The notes: generated from the sequence alone by a model not told the origin. A DNA stretch of 64,000 nucleotides from DASYPQ01 sp046155895 (GCA_046155895.1 JBJXFB010000048.1:68137-132136); one strand, 5' to 3'. Counted from the first letter of the stretch, positions 51,765 through 61,591 are shown. Numbers and translations are program-made.

Positions 51765-52991
51765 ATGGGAATGAATACCTCCCCTACCCCGCCCACGTCT
51801 CGTTCACAGCTCCTCAGCCTTCTGAGCGAAGCCTGCGAGCTTGAGCATGGCCTGCTTTGCTCCTACTTGTTCTCCGCCTTCTCGATCAAGCAAGACTTGG
51901 CAGAGCGGGGTTTTTCCTGGCAGCAGCAGCAGCAGATGCGGCTTTGGGCTGCACAGATCTACGCGGTGGCATCAGAGGAAATGCTGCACTTGGCCCAGGC
52001 GTGGAATCTCCTCGCGGCCATTGGCGGAACTCCGTACTACTATCGTCCAAGCTTTCCGCAATCTTCAAAGTACTACCGGCTGCACCTGCCACTGGCGCTC
52101 GAGCCATTCGGATCAGCTGCTCTCAAACGATTTATCATGTATGAGTTGCCAGCTCACCTACCTCCGGAGGACATGGCGCAGGAGCTCGGGCTTGCCCCCG
52201 ACCGATCCTCAACATCCGCTGATCTCACCGTCGGCGAACTTTATGGACTGATACTCACTGGATTCCAGTCCATTCCAGAGGCACAATTATTTGTCGGGTC
52301 TCCGGAGCGCCAGATCGGCCAGGACATCGTAGATTTTCCAGACATTGTGAAGGTGGCTAGTCGAGATACTGCCGCAGCGGCCATCTCTATGATTACAGCG
52401 CAAGGTGAAGGTACCACCTCCGATCACCAGGACTGTCATTTCGGAATGTTCCTCAGGATACTCCGTGACTTCGAAGCCGAGGTGTCGCGAAGCAAGGAGC
52501 GCGGTGAGCGGTTTGTTCCCGTTCGGAATGTGGCCGAGAATCCTGTTCCTCGAATTCGGGGGGGCATTGTGACGCGCGGGACCAATCTGATAGAGCACCC
52601 CTACACTCAGGCCGTGGCAGAGTATTTTGACGAAGTGTACGAACTCATGCTGCGGATGCTCCAATTCGCCTTCAGCAGTTCTACCGAGTGCGGGCCAGTG
52701 CTGCGCCGCTTCGCCGAAACCGCGATTGTGGTGATGCCCACAGTCGTCAAGCCCATCGGTGAGGCGCTCACCTTGCTTCCCATGCGAGAAGGCTCCGATC
52801 GGATGGCGGGCCCAGCATTCGGGATGTCTAGACACGTCGGATTGCCAGTTGAGCCCGACATCGCGAGTGTAGTGGTACGTGATCGGCTCGCTGAATTGAA
52901 TGCAACAGGGTTGGCATTGTGTGAGAACCCCGCCGCGCCTACGCAGCTCGTGTGTGCAGTAGCGAATCTTGGGCGCTACGCTCGGGTCTAA
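51765..52991 (+). CDS. Ferritin-like (VioB/RebD-related) diiron-type protein
   Basis: A 408-aa protein with a ferritin-like four-helix domain at the N-terminus: LLSEACELEHGLLCSYLFSAFSIK and RLWAAQIYAVASEEMLHLAQAWNLLAAIGG carry the ExxH-type ligands (ELEH; EEMLH). This pattern matches the ferritin-like domain of iminophenylpyruvate-dimer synthase family proteins (VioB, RebD), known from indolocarbazole and violacein pathways. The rest (ISMITAQGEGTTSDHQDCHFGMFLRIL; AVAEYFDEVYELMLRMLQ) is typical of the longer members. As last gene of the redox operon it may act on the same substrate as the dehydrogenase or protect against peroxide. Confidence 0.8.
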   Translation: MGMNTSPTPPTSRSQLLSLLSEACELEHGLLCSYLFSAFSIKQDLAERGFSWQQQQQMRLWAAQIYAVASEEMLHLAQAWNLLAAIGGTPYYYRPSFPQSSKYYRLHLPLALEPFGSAALKRFIMYELPAHLPPEDMAQELGLAPDRSSTSADLTVGELYGLILTGFQSIPEAQLFVGSPERQIGQDIVDFPDIVKVASRDTAAAAISMITAQGEGTTSDHQDCHFGMFLRILRDFEAEVSRSKERGERFVPVRNVAENPVPRIRGGIVTRGTNLIEHPYTQAVAEYFDEVYELMLRMLQFAFSSSTECGPVLRRFAETAIVVMPTVVKPIGEALTLLPMREGSDRMAGPAFGMSRHVGLPVEPDIASVVVRDRLAELNATGLALCENPAAPTQLVCAVANLGRYARV

Positions 52992-53050
52992 CCGCGCGGC
53001 GGTGTCCGACCGCAGTCTGTCGGAAGAAGTGGCGGGTTCCTTCCGTACAC

Positions 53051-55798
53051 TTACCTCATCAGGATCTGCGTTGCGAGATGCATGGCAATTCGCGCGTAGG
53101 CATTAGCGATTTGATTGAGCATACTCGCACTCAGTTGGCCCTGCCGAATGAGTGCGGCGACAGTCGTCGCTACCGGGCGGTCCTCCCTAAATGTGGATAC
53201 CACTGCCGGAGCGAGCTGTTCGAGGATCTTGTCTAGCGTTCTGTCTGACTTCCCGTCCCCAAGGCCAAAGCGCTCGAGGGCATCTGCGATCAAGTTGGGC
53301 GCCTGCGCCCCGAGTTCCGCCACAGCCTCGCGAAGAAGCGCTGGACTATCCACCAGGGCACGTTTGACTGCCGGGTCTCCAGTGAGGGTGCTCAGCTCCG
53401 CTCGAAGGGCAACGATCCCCGGGTCTTGCGGGCGCTGATCGCGAGTCGCCAAGCGGCAGCGAGTGACGCCGCAAGCGAAGATAAGGGCTCGGTTTGAGAT
53501 CTCTCGCGCATTGGAGAGCGCTTCCTCGGCTGTGCGGATGGCTTCCTCCAAGCGCTGGAGCCGCTCCAGGGCGCTGACCCGACGTGCGAGTACATGGATC
53601 TCCTGAGCCCTGTTCCCCGTCGTCCTCACAACTTTGAGTGCCTCATCATTCACCGCGAGTGCACCTTCTGCGTCACCCCGCAGAAACAAAGCCTCCATTT
53701 CAAGAATCCAGAGAGGGCTGTTCGGCATCCACTGGTCGTGGGACCGCTCCGAGACAACCCGTATGGCTTCCTCCGGCTTCGCGGCGGTCAAGAGAGCTCG
53801 CGCCTTGCGCTCGACGTCTCGCTCCCAGACGACCTGCCCCGCCCTCATCCGGATTTCATCCGGCAGCTCCCGGCCCAGCTTCTCAGCGAGCCAGATGCGT
53901 GGCCAATCTCCAATGGCAACCGTCTGGAATTCATCCCAGGCATCTTGAAGGTATTCTTCCACATCGGGGACCCAGCGCGGGTCGAGATCCACGGCGGCAT
54001 CGTTGCGCCAAAGCCGGTGATAGATCTCCTCGGCGCGACCAGCTGGGCTAGAGTCCAACTCCCAAAACCTGACCGCCAGATCGTCAATCTCCGCAGCCTT
54101 GCTGCCCAGGTCGCGCCGAAGCGATGACAGCATGATCTGTCGCACGTCCGGCCTGTGTCGCACTGTCTGACTGTCCACGGGCTCGACGAGGGCAAATTCG
54201 TTCTGCAGCAGGTTGAACAGCGTCTCCGGAGATGACTTATCCAGATCAAGACCGCATGGAATGGCGAGAACCTCCCTAATAACCTCCACCGTAAGCCGTC
54301 GGACGATAAGGCCAGGGCTGGCAATCCTCTGGAGGTCTTCATTATCCAGGTGAGATATGATCCGGGTGTGGAGCATTCCTTGTATTTGCTCCTCTGCGAT
54401 TTCCTCATCAAGTGTGTCGAACCAGATAGCCTCATCCACGCCCGAAGCGCCTTCGCGCGCAAATACCTGCGCCACAAGACGGAGACCGAGCGGATTACCT
54501 CGCACCTGCAATACGAGCCGATCAAGGATATCGTTACTCGCTGCTGGCAGCTTGTAACGCTTGAGTCGCGCTCGCAAGTAGGCGCGCCCGGCCACAATGT
54601 CAAACCCCTTAAGCGGCCAAGCCTGCCAGCGGATCACGTCCTCTGAGAACTGAAACTGGCTTCGCTGGAGTTCTGCGCGGCCCACGAGTACAACGCGAAG
54701 ACGCCTAACGCGAGACAGGAATCGTCCGATGAAGTCGAGAAGAGAATAGACGGCAGTCGGACCTCGCCGCTGGACAATCTCAAACGTATCAACAACAAAG
54801 AGCAGGTTCTGGTTGGCGCTCTTAGCTATAGCGTTCATCACCCCGCATAGGCCTTCACTCGCTTTCTCCGACTTGTCATAGTGAGCGCTCTTTTCGAACT
54901 GCAGTGAGTCCTCGGACTGCAAGCGCTGGTCCAGAAGCTCGGCGATGGCGGTGAGACTGCGCGCGTGCTTGGGATACTGGGCCTTCAGCTGGCTCGCGAT
55001 CTCGACCATCAAGGCATCTGGGCGAGTCGGATCAAGTGTGCATCGATCGAAGTCCAGCAGCACAAATGCCAGGGGTTTTCGCGTGTTCCGGTCGACATGA
55101 TCAAGAATGAACTTGGCCACCAGGGTGGACTTGCCTGCCCCTCCCGGACCGTGAATCACAAACGGGGGATGGTCACGAAACAGATATCCAAGGCGCGCGA
55201 ATCCGCGCGCGAGCAATTCACTACTACTCTTGGCAGGAAGGGCGTCGACGTAGCTGCGAAGAGCCTGGAGATCCTTCACTCTTCCCTGGAAGCCAACGGC
55301 CAGTCGCCGCATGGGTTCGAGGAGCTTCTCCAGCTGAATGCGGCTGGCAATGTCGGCGCGGGAGGGCAGAGATCCTACTTGTGCAACGCTTAGCCATTCC
55401 ACGGCCTTGTCTAGGCCAAGCAGATCCTCGAGAGAACGGCCCGCGAGTGAATGGCGTCCGGACGTCGACACCAACTCTAGGACTGCGCGAGTAGTGGGAT
55501 TGTCTTGGCCATCTGAAATATTCGCCTCCACTGCCTCCCGAATATTCTCCCGGGTTGAGAGCTGAGCAATCACTCGTTTTCTTACGTCCTCCCGGAGCTT
55601 CCATTGCCCTTTTGCAGGGCCCCCCATCACCGGCTCCGCGGACTCCATCAGCATTTCCAGAACTCCGTCGAGCTCTCGTCGCACCGTGCCGAGTCCGGAG
55701 AGCCTCTGCGGCTCGAACGTTGGAAGCACCGACGAGGCCGCTAGATATGCCCATCCGCGGGAAGGGTAAGCGTGGAAATACCCGGAGTCCGAGTCCAT
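53051..55798 (-). CDS. STAND-type NTPase with helical/TPR-like C-terminus
   Basis: The product is 915 aa. A helical N-terminal region (1-200) precedes a P-loop NTPase with Walker A IHGPGGAGKSTL at 215-226 and Walker B NLLFVVDTFE at 331-340. An arginine-sensor-like strand follows (RLRVVLVGRAELQRSQF). After it comes a winged-helix-like part (LQRIASPGLIVRRLTVEVIREVL) and long helical repeats (RGDAEGALAVNDEALKVVRTTGNRAQEIHVLARRVSALERLQRLEEAIRTAEEALSNA). This layout is that of STAND NTPases, which oligomerise on sensing a trigger. It is the last gene of a four-gene minus-strand operon with two trypsin-domain proteins and an EAD-ATPase, one base after the preceding stop. Confidence 0.85.
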   Translation of the reverse strand: MDSDSGYFHAYPSRGWAYLAASSVLPTFEPQRLSGLGTVRRELDGVLEMLMESAEPVMGGPAKGQWKLREDVRKRVIAQLSTRENIREAVEANISDGQDNPTTRAVLELVSTSGRHSLAGRSLEDLLGLDKAVEWLSVAQVGSLPSRADIASRIQLEKLLEPMRRLAVGFQGRVKDLQALRSYVDALPAKSSSELLARGFARLGYLFRDHPPFVIHGPGGAGKSTLVAKFILDHVDRNTRKPLAFVLLDFDRCTLDPTRPDALMVEIASQLKAQYPKHARSLTAIAELLDQRLQSEDSLQFEKSAHYDKSEKASEGLCGVMNAIAKSANQNLLFVVDTFEIVQRRGPTAVYSLLDFIGRFLSRVRRLRVVLVGRAELQRSQFQFSEDVIRWQAWPLKGFDIVAGRAYLRARLKRYKLPAASNDILDRLVLQVRGNPLGLRLVAQVFAREGASGVDEAIWFDTLDEEIAEEQIQGMLHTRIISHLDNEDLQRIASPGLIVRRLTVEVIREVLAIPCGLDLDKSSPETLFNLLQNEFALVEPVDSQTVRHRPDVRQIMLSSLRRDLGSKAAEIDDLAVRFWELDSSPAGRAEEIYHRLWRNDAAVDLDPRWVPDVEEYLQDAWDEFQTVAIGDWPRIWLAEKLGRELPDEIRMRAGQVVWERDVERKARALLTAAKPEEAIRVVSERSHDQWMPNSPLWILEMEALFLRGDAEGALAVNDEALKVVRTTGNRAQEIHVLARRVSALERLQRLEEAIRTAEEALSNAREISNRALIFACGVTRCRLATRDQRPQDPGIVALRAELSTLTGDPAVKRALVDSPALLREAVAELGAQAPNLIADALERFGLGDGKSDRTLDKILEQLAPAVVSTFREDRPVATTVAALIRQGQLSASMLNQIANAYARIAMHLATQILMR

Positions 55799-55799
55799 T

Positions 55800-56870
55800 C
55801 TAGTGAGCCTTTATCTGCTCGAACACCTTGGTCAGTCGCGACTCGAGATCAACAGCCAGCTCCGTCGGCTCCCTAAGACCCTCGAAAACGGAATCGACCA
55901 GTTCCTCCAGTTCGGCCGCACTGCAGGGTTTCTTGAGAAGACCTGCGCCGTCGAGGTGAGTAGCTAGCGTGGTGCACCACTCACTCACGTGCGAGCGGTC
56001 AGGGAGCGTAGCGGTGTCCCAGCGACTTCTACCCCTGAGGGAGGGAAGTTTGGACACATCGATGTCGGCGATGACCAGACGAACATTCGGCAGGAACCCC
56101 CCTTCGACGGTGGCGGCCAGACGATGGAGCAGAGTGCAGGCAGCTGCCGTGAGGTTGGGTTTGCTACAGTGATCGAAGAGAATCCAAATCTGTGGCGCCT
56201 TCTTGAGCTTCCCCTTGAGCCACGTGAGCAATTGCGGAACTGCCGCCTCCTCCTTGGTTGGGTCGTACTTGCTGGGGTCGATCTCCATGACGTCTTCGGG
56301 ATAGATGGCGCCTGCGAGATCCCAGGCGTACATTTGGTTCGTACCCCAATCGTGGACATCCACCGAGACAACCTCATGCGGCGGGGCACACTGGGCCGCC
56401 AATCGTACTCCGAGTGTCTTTCCGCTCAGCTTTGGACCTTCGATGATCAAGATGCTGTTGGGCCCCGGCGCCGCGGTTCCGAATGTCGCCAGTAGCCCCC
56501 GGAGGTCCACGCGGTTAGCAAACGGACGCTGCGTGACGAACCAATCCTTGTGGGCCTCTACAGGAGGGCCGGCAAGCCTAGCCAACTTCACCTGGCCGTC
56601 AGATACCCAATTGATGACTATGTGGAATTGTCGGCTGCCAGTCGGCGAATGGTCACACATGAGCTGAAGAAGGTCTCGTTCGGCCTGAGGACCATTCGCC
56701 TCCGCCCAATTCACAAGCTCAAGCACTTGCGCATCAAACGCTCCAGCGGTGAGGATGTTGTGCACATTGTCACCGGGAATGTGGAGACCCACCCAGTCTC
56801 TCAATGTGACTGGGGCCTTGAACTCCTTCACAATCGCATTTACCAGCGGTTGCTTCTTATTGGGGTCCAT
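55800..56870 (-). CDS. ATPase with EAD1-like N-terminal adaptor
   Basis: The 356-aa product begins KKQPLVNAIVKEFKAPVTLRDWVGLHIPGDNVHNILTAGAFDAQVLELVNWAEANGPQAERDLLQLMCDHSP, which fits effector-associated domain 1 (EAD1), a small helical homotypic adaptor. A central P-loop ATPase follows (ILIIEGPKLSGKTLGVRLAAQ, 140-160) with a likely Walker B IWILFDHCSKPN. The end is helical. EAD-bearing proteins couple to EAD partners in bacterial conflict systems, so this probably engages the trypsin protein upstream, 12 bases away. Confidence 0.75.
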   Translation of the reverse strand: MDPNKKQPLVNAIVKEFKAPVTLRDWVGLHIPGDNVHNILTAGAFDAQVLELVNWAEANGPQAERDLLQLMCDHSPTGSRQFHIVINWVSDGQVKLARLAGPPVEAHKDWFVTQRPFANRVDLRGLLATFGTAAPGPNSILIIEGPKLSGKTLGVRLAAQCAPPHEVVSVDVHDWGTNQMYAWDLAGAIYPEDVMEIDPSKYDPTKEEAAVPQLLTWLKGKLKKAPQIWILFDHCSKPNLTAAACTLLHRLAATVEGGFLPNVRLVIADIDVSKLPSLRGRSRWDTATLPDRSHVSEWCTTLATHLDGAGLLKKPCSAAELEELVDSVFEGLREPTELAVDLESRLTKVFEQIKAH

Positions 56871-56882
56871 GAATCACATTTC

Positions 56883-57953
56883 CTAGGCCCAGAACTTGGG
56901 TACCGGTGTTCCATACATGGTCGCCAATATTGCTTCGATGGGAACCGCATGGTTCTGATGGGCGGCACCATGGACACCGTCGTACAATGGGTCACCGGAG
57001 TTGTGGAGCGCGAACAGCTCCAGCTTGGCGTCGAAACAAGGCGAGCCTGAAGATCCACCTTCGGTGTTTGCGCTATGAGCTACCCGGGTACCATTGCCGT
57101 TCGGCCCAGCCACAGCGCCGATCGCTAGTTTCAGCGGACTCCCCGACGGGTGCTGCAACACCAAGACAATGCTTCCGATTGCTGGCACTGCAGTACCCTG
57201 CTTGATTGTGACCCAACCACGCTGCTGCCCCGAGGGACCCATCGTAGTACCAACCGGCTGCTCAAGGCGTAGAAGCGCATAGTCCAGCTCCGTTCCGGTC
57301 GGTCCGGCCGCACCAGTGCCGAGCTCCAAGGGGCTGGGAGGGCTCGAGCGGAGACACCAGTCGTTCGCTAGTCGGTAGGTAGTCCCCGGATTAGTTCCGT
57401 TTGCGTCCGTTGCGTAATCGAACCGGAAGGCATAGTCCGCCGGCTTTCTGGCATTTGAGAGAATCCTTGTAATGACATGGCCGTTTGTCATCAGGAGGTC
57501 GCTCGCCACCAGCCATCCGGTTCCGACCCCTTGTCCGACCGGACACTCGATGCGACACATCTGCGCTCGAAGCCCGTCGAGCCGCTTGATCCAAGGAATG
57601 ATGTCGGCGAATCCTCCGTCGTTGCGAACGATGTCCTCGAGACTCTTGCCCGGTGGCGTAGGAGTGGAGGTAAGGTCGCCAAGATGGCGGAGAGCCTTGA
57701 GCTTTGGGTTTCCCGGGACCTTCGTCTGCGCGGCGGTGATGAGCTCATCCAGCCAGTTCGCCGCTCTGGCTTCGAGTAGGACCTGTGCCAGCCCGACTTG
57801 ATAGGTGACATGCAGAGGAGCGAGGAGAGGGTAGAACTTGTTAAGACGAAACTGCAAAAACGTCTCGAAATTCTGAGGGACAGGAAACGCGCTGAGCAGC
57901 GCGTCCTGCACCATCTCAAGCTGCATTCCGGTCGCGGCGCTCCAGTCGGGCAT
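56883..57953 (-). CDS. Trypsin-like serine protease with EAD-like N-terminus
   Basis: The 356-aa product has an N-terminal helical region (MQLEMVQDALLSAFPVPQNFETFLQFRLNKF; YQVGLAQVLLEARAANWLDELITAAQTKVPGN) resembling EAD1 adaptors. The trypsin domain follows: GVGTGWLVASDLLMTNGHV supplies H159, GTELDYALLRLEQPVG supplies D224, and NTEGGSSGSPCF supplies the nucleophile S302. All three catalytic residues are intact. No signal peptide, so it acts in the cytoplasm. It starts nine bases after the trypsin-PLD gene and precedes the EAD-ATPase, making a regulated protease relay likely. Confidence 0.85.
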   Translation of the reverse strand: MPDWSAATGMQLEMVQDALLSAFPVPQNFETFLQFRLNKFYPLLAPLHVTYQVGLAQVLLEARAANWLDELITAAQTKVPGNPKLKALRHLGDLTSTPTPPGKSLEDIVRNDGGFADIIPWIKRLDGLRAQMCRIECPVGQGVGTGWLVASDLLMTNGHVITRILSNARKPADYAFRFDYATDANGTNPGTTYRLANDWCLRSSPPSPLELGTGAAGPTGTELDYALLRLEQPVGTTMGPSGQQRGWVTIKQGTAVPAIGSIVLVLQHPSGSPLKLAIGAVAGPNGNGTRVAHSANTEGGSSGSPCFDAKLELFALHNSGDPLYDGVHGAAHQNHAVPIEAILATMYGTPVPKFWA

Positions 57954-57962
57954 GTCCGCTCC

Positions 57963-60743
57963 TTAGACTTCTCCCAGCACTTCGGACAGGGACAGCCGAA
58001 CGAATCCCGGAGGGGTTGGAGCCTCAGCAACGGATGGCACAATCCTAATCGATTCCACCATTTCCCGGGTGGCCCCAGGCTTGTTGTCAGAGATCTTCCA
58101 ATCGTATTCAAACAAGTCGGCAAAGTACTTGTTCGCACGCTTGTCCCAAATGACAAGGCTCGCGTCTCGATTGGGGCCTGTTCCTGCAGCCGTGAGATTC
58201 TGGGACCCAAGCACCACGACATCATCGTCAATCACAAAGCCCTTGGTGTGGCAGGTGTCGAAGTGGCGAACGTGCCTCGCGTCTGCCTTGAGGCCAAATT
58301 CCTTCATGCGGCGCAATACCTCTCGTTGATTGCCCATAATGCTGCGAAATATCACGCGTACGTCGAGGCCGGCCTTCTGCTGGCGCTTGATAGCGTTGAG
58401 GATCTCGACAAAGTGCTCCGGCATGGTCGAGGGATCTTTCCAGATCGCAAACGATTGGTTCTGGATGAGAACCCGCCTCCTCGCTCCGGAAATCAGCCCC
58501 ACAATGACTTCCGGATAGTTGTCAGGGGTAAGGAGCGGCTGCACCTTGAGGCGATCATTGAGCTCAAGAGGCTTGAAAGCTTGGAACTGTGGAGGCCTTC
58601 GAGGGCGTTCGAGAAACTGGATAGGCACGAGGACGTCGAAGGAAGGTGAAGGGGCGCCTTCTAGCCCTGCAGCGGCCGCGTTGTCCCTGTAGTCCTGTTC
58701 AAGGTGGTTCCGAAATGTGGCGGCAAGCCCGGCGTGTTCGACTATTGCGTGCCATTCCCGATTATAGTCGGCCACGTCTTCCCACGTCACGTCCTCAACC
58801 CGGGCATTGATCGGCGCCTGATTGGAAGACTGCCAGTTACCGCTTGAGAGCCAGAACGTACGGTCATCCCAAACGGCGACCTTGATGTGGTACGCGCTGG
58901 GAAACAGACCCTGTGCGCCAAGAGAAGCCGGGGCCCACTTGAAGCGGGCTCCGCCGATCCTCTCCAGCTCGCGGAGAGTCTCTCTCTCGGCAATGTCATT
59001 CACCTTGGTCGCGCCATCAGTGTCATCGGGCTTGGCGGCCTCACCCCTCTGCCGGTCAAGCGAGAGAGTCATACGACTCCCTCGGCGGCCTGCGATATCC
59101 TTAATTGCCTGCACGATGTGCGGGGCTGTCATGTGGTACATTCCGACGGTGAACTGATTGAATTCTTCTTGCGCGAGAAATTCCTTGAGTACCGGCCAGC
59201 CGGTCTCCGGGCTTACGTGTAGGACGATTCGCATCTGATCCGTGACCGGTGAAAGCCTAAAGCGTTCGTCGTTTAGGTCCCGAGCGTACTGAGCCCGCCT
59301 GCCGCTGAAGGCCTCCCGGATCAGCCCGAACTCTTGTGTGACTATCGTCTCCGGATCGGCGACTTCCACGGTGATGGTCACGCCATCTACCGCGGTATCT
59401 AGGCCGTAGGTGGAAGGATCGGTGCTCGCGCCAGGGCGAACACCGACAACAACGCCGAAGTCGTCTGTGATCTCATCATCACGGAAGAGGTAGCCCGCGC
59501 TCACCGAAAGAACCGCCTCTTCAAGCTCTAGGTGCATACGAACCCGATCGGCGGCGCGCTCCGCAGCGCCCTTGTCGGTTCGGACAATGGAAGGCGTAAG
59601 TGCCCGATCTGGCTGGCCGAGCTGCAGCGTTATTTGGAGAGGCACGACAATACGGACATCGGCTCCACTAAGGCGGACACCGGCGCCACTCCCAGAACTG
59701 CTGTCGGCCATTGGCGGTCTCCGGACTGTCGCGGCTTCGTTCCGCCATGGCTGAGCTCGCAACACACGGCGGAGTATTGCCGCGGTGATGGCATAGTTGG
59801 TATCGAAGGCAGTTCCGGCGAAATGCAGCCCAAGCGCGGTTCCGGACTCAACATCAAGCACGACCGAGCCCGAACTTCCGGGAAGGGTCGAGGCGTCGTA
59901 GGTCATGAAGCCGTTTCTCATCCCGTCAAACAACCCTGGTGAGAATCGCTTCTTTCCTAGCACGGGGCCAAATACCTTGCGGAAAGGCTCGGGGTCGTAA
60001 CCACCGCCGACACCAGGGTATCCGATCACGGCCAGCATCCGGTTCGGGTCGAGGCTTTCGGTCGTAGACAGGGCAATCGGGGGACCGATTCGGTCCACCC
60101 CATTCTTGTTGGAGACCCTAAGAAGCGCCATATCCAGGGAGGGGTCTTCCGAAATCCACAGGATGCCGGGGATGGGGAATTCGCGAGGCGCTGATCCGCC
60201 TAACTCCTCGCGAAAGTCGATCAGGGCCGACTGGCTGGAGATGAAATCAGGGATACCCGGACGGAAGATCATTCGGCCTCCCGACTTCATGCCGAACTCC
60301 CGAGCGACATGCGCGTTGGTGACGATGATGCCTTCATTGATGTCGCTTGCGATGAGCCAACCGGTTCCGACCCAGGGATAGTTGGCATTGTTGGTCAATT
60401 CGATGCGGCCAACAGAGGGGATAGCACCGTCGAGGCGGGCACGATTGATTTCCAGCGCAGTAAGGAGCTGGGCCGTCATGTCTTCATCAGGGTCCACAGC
60501 TTGAGGGTCACCCTCGGAATTGACTTCGGCCCGGACGAACTTATCGTCGGCTATGATGAGAACCGGCCGGTACCAAGCAATGATCGCTTCCAGGGCCGAC
60601 CGCCGGGGCATCGTCTCGACAACCGCTCGCAGAGGAGGACTCCCACCGACCGCGCGGCCCCCTAGTTTCATGGGACCTTTGGTGGCCAGCTTTTCTGCCT
60701 TATGCCTGAGAAACTCCTCTAGCCGCTGGTCCTTCGTGTTCAC
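57963..60743 (-). CDS. Trypsin-phospholipase D fusion protein
   Basis: The product is 926 aa from the GTG at 60743, which has GGAGG five bases upstream; the frame is open to 60833. The N-terminal trypsin domain is GTGWLIASDINEGIIVTNAHV (H145), DPSLDMALLRV (D204) and TLPGSSGSVVL (S291). A linker of about 150 residues follows. Two PLD HxK motifs are present: SAYHIKVAVWDDRTFWLSSGNW (H619, K621) and CHTKGFVIDDDVVVLGSQNL (H832, K834), each with the downstream aspartate. The active site needs both. It is the first gene of the four-gene operon. The PLD part is the likely effector (nuclease or phospholipase), with protease and NTPase partners controlling it. Confidence 0.85.
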   Translation of the reverse strand: MNTKDQRLEEFLRHKAEKLATKGPMKLGGRAVGGSPPLRAVVETMPRRSALEAIIAWYRPVLIIADDKFVRAEVNSEGDPQAVDPDEDMTAQLLTALEINRARLDGAIPSVGRIELTNNANYPWVGTGWLIASDINEGIIVTNAHVAREFGMKSGGRMIFRPGIPDFISSQSALIDFREELGGSAPREFPIPGILWISEDPSLDMALLRVSNKNGVDRIGPPIALSTTESLDPNRMLAVIGYPGVGGGYDPEPFRKVFGPVLGKKRFSPGLFDGMRNGFMTYDASTLPGSSGSVVLDVESGTALGLHFAGTAFDTNYAITAAILRRVLRAQPWRNEAATVRRPPMADSSSGSGAGVRLSGADVRIVVPLQITLQLGQPDRALTPSIVRTDKGAAERAADRVRMHLELEEAVLSVSAGYLFRDDEITDDFGVVVGVRPGASTDPSTYGLDTAVDGVTITVEVADPETIVTQEFGLIREAFSGRRAQYARDLNDERFRLSPVTDQMRIVLHVSPETGWPVLKEFLAQEEFNQFTVGMYHMTAPHIVQAIKDIAGRRGSRMTLSLDRQRGEAAKPDDTDGATKVNDIAERETLRELERIGGARFKWAPASLGAQGLFPSAYHIKVAVWDDRTFWLSSGNWQSSNQAPINARVEDVTWEDVADYNREWHAIVEHAGLAATFRNHLEQDYRDNAAAAGLEGAPSPSFDVLVPIQFLERPRRPPQFQAFKPLELNDRLKVQPLLTPDNYPEVIVGLISGARRRVLIQNQSFAIWKDPSTMPEHFVEILNAIKRQQKAGLDVRVIFRSIMGNQREVLRRMKEFGLKADARHVRHFDTCHTKGFVIDDDVVVLGSQNLTAAGTGPNRDASLVIWDKRANKYFADLFEYDWKISDNKPGATREMVESIRIVPSVAEAPTPPGFVRLSLSEVLGEV

Positions 60744-61404
60744 TTGATCCTCCGGGTCTAAGGTCGAATAGGTCAGCGCTGATAGTGCCGCAGATTCGAC
60801 GAACGTACAGAACGAGAAAACGTTCGCGTGCAAGACAACCCTGGATCAGACGGTTAGGGGGACCGTGTGTGAGCCGCCTTGTGGCGAACGTCAGGGTGAG
60901 TAGGCAGAGAGGGCGAGCTTGACCCGGGGAAAGAGCTGATCCGCGGGTCGGTCACCCACGTGAGAGCCAATCATAGCGAGAGGAGGACGTTCATGCTGAG
61001 GAAGGCGGAATCTTGAAGAAGTGGGCCGGTCGCGGGCCGACTATGGGAAGGACTCAGGCCCCCGCCGAGAATGAGCCGTGCTGACCATGCCTACCGATGT
61101 TTTCGGCAAGTCCGGGCTCGAGGACTGCTCACCCCGCTTGGCACGTGCGCTGGTCGCCACGCTAGGGTGTGACTTGCGCGTGTGCCAAGCGGGCGGCACG
61201 AGACCGCCGAGGGATGGCTCCGTTCGCTGCAAGAGCCAGTGGCCCAAGCTTCTGACTCAAGGACGTTGTTCTCATCAGCTCTTCCCGGCACGGCCCTTTC
61301 CCTATCTATCGAGGACCGCCTCATCGCCTCGTGACACACATGCTATCAGCACATGCACATGTCGTGGCCCATCAGTATACACCCCACTCAGAACGCAACA
61401 GACT

Positions 61405-61432
61405 CTCGCACAGCTTCTCACACATGCCAGAG
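61405..61432 (+). repeat. Direct repeat copy 1 upstream of integrase
   Basis: The 13-mer CTCGCACAGCTTC here recurs exactly at 61592-61604, and both copies continue with a similar ACACA-containing stretch and CAGAG. A shorter piece (CTCGCACAA) sits at 61581. Short direct repeats just upstream of a tyrosine integrase gene are typical arm-type binding sites. Confidence 0.5.
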
Positions 61433-61591
61433 CGTTGGCCATTATTCTCTTTATTGTTCAGCTGCTAAGAGCACGTCATATGCGGACCTAAACCTGATTC
61501 GTCCCACATTGACACACTGCATTCTTATTATGAGTCAACATATTAGCTTGACTGTCTGACAATTTCCTGGCCTAGATCTCCTCGCACAATA

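Noticed and set aside
61078..61491. Plus-strand 137-aa frame upstream of the integrase
   Set aside because: No domain, no ribosome site, and it runs through the direct-repeat region likely to be the integrase control site.
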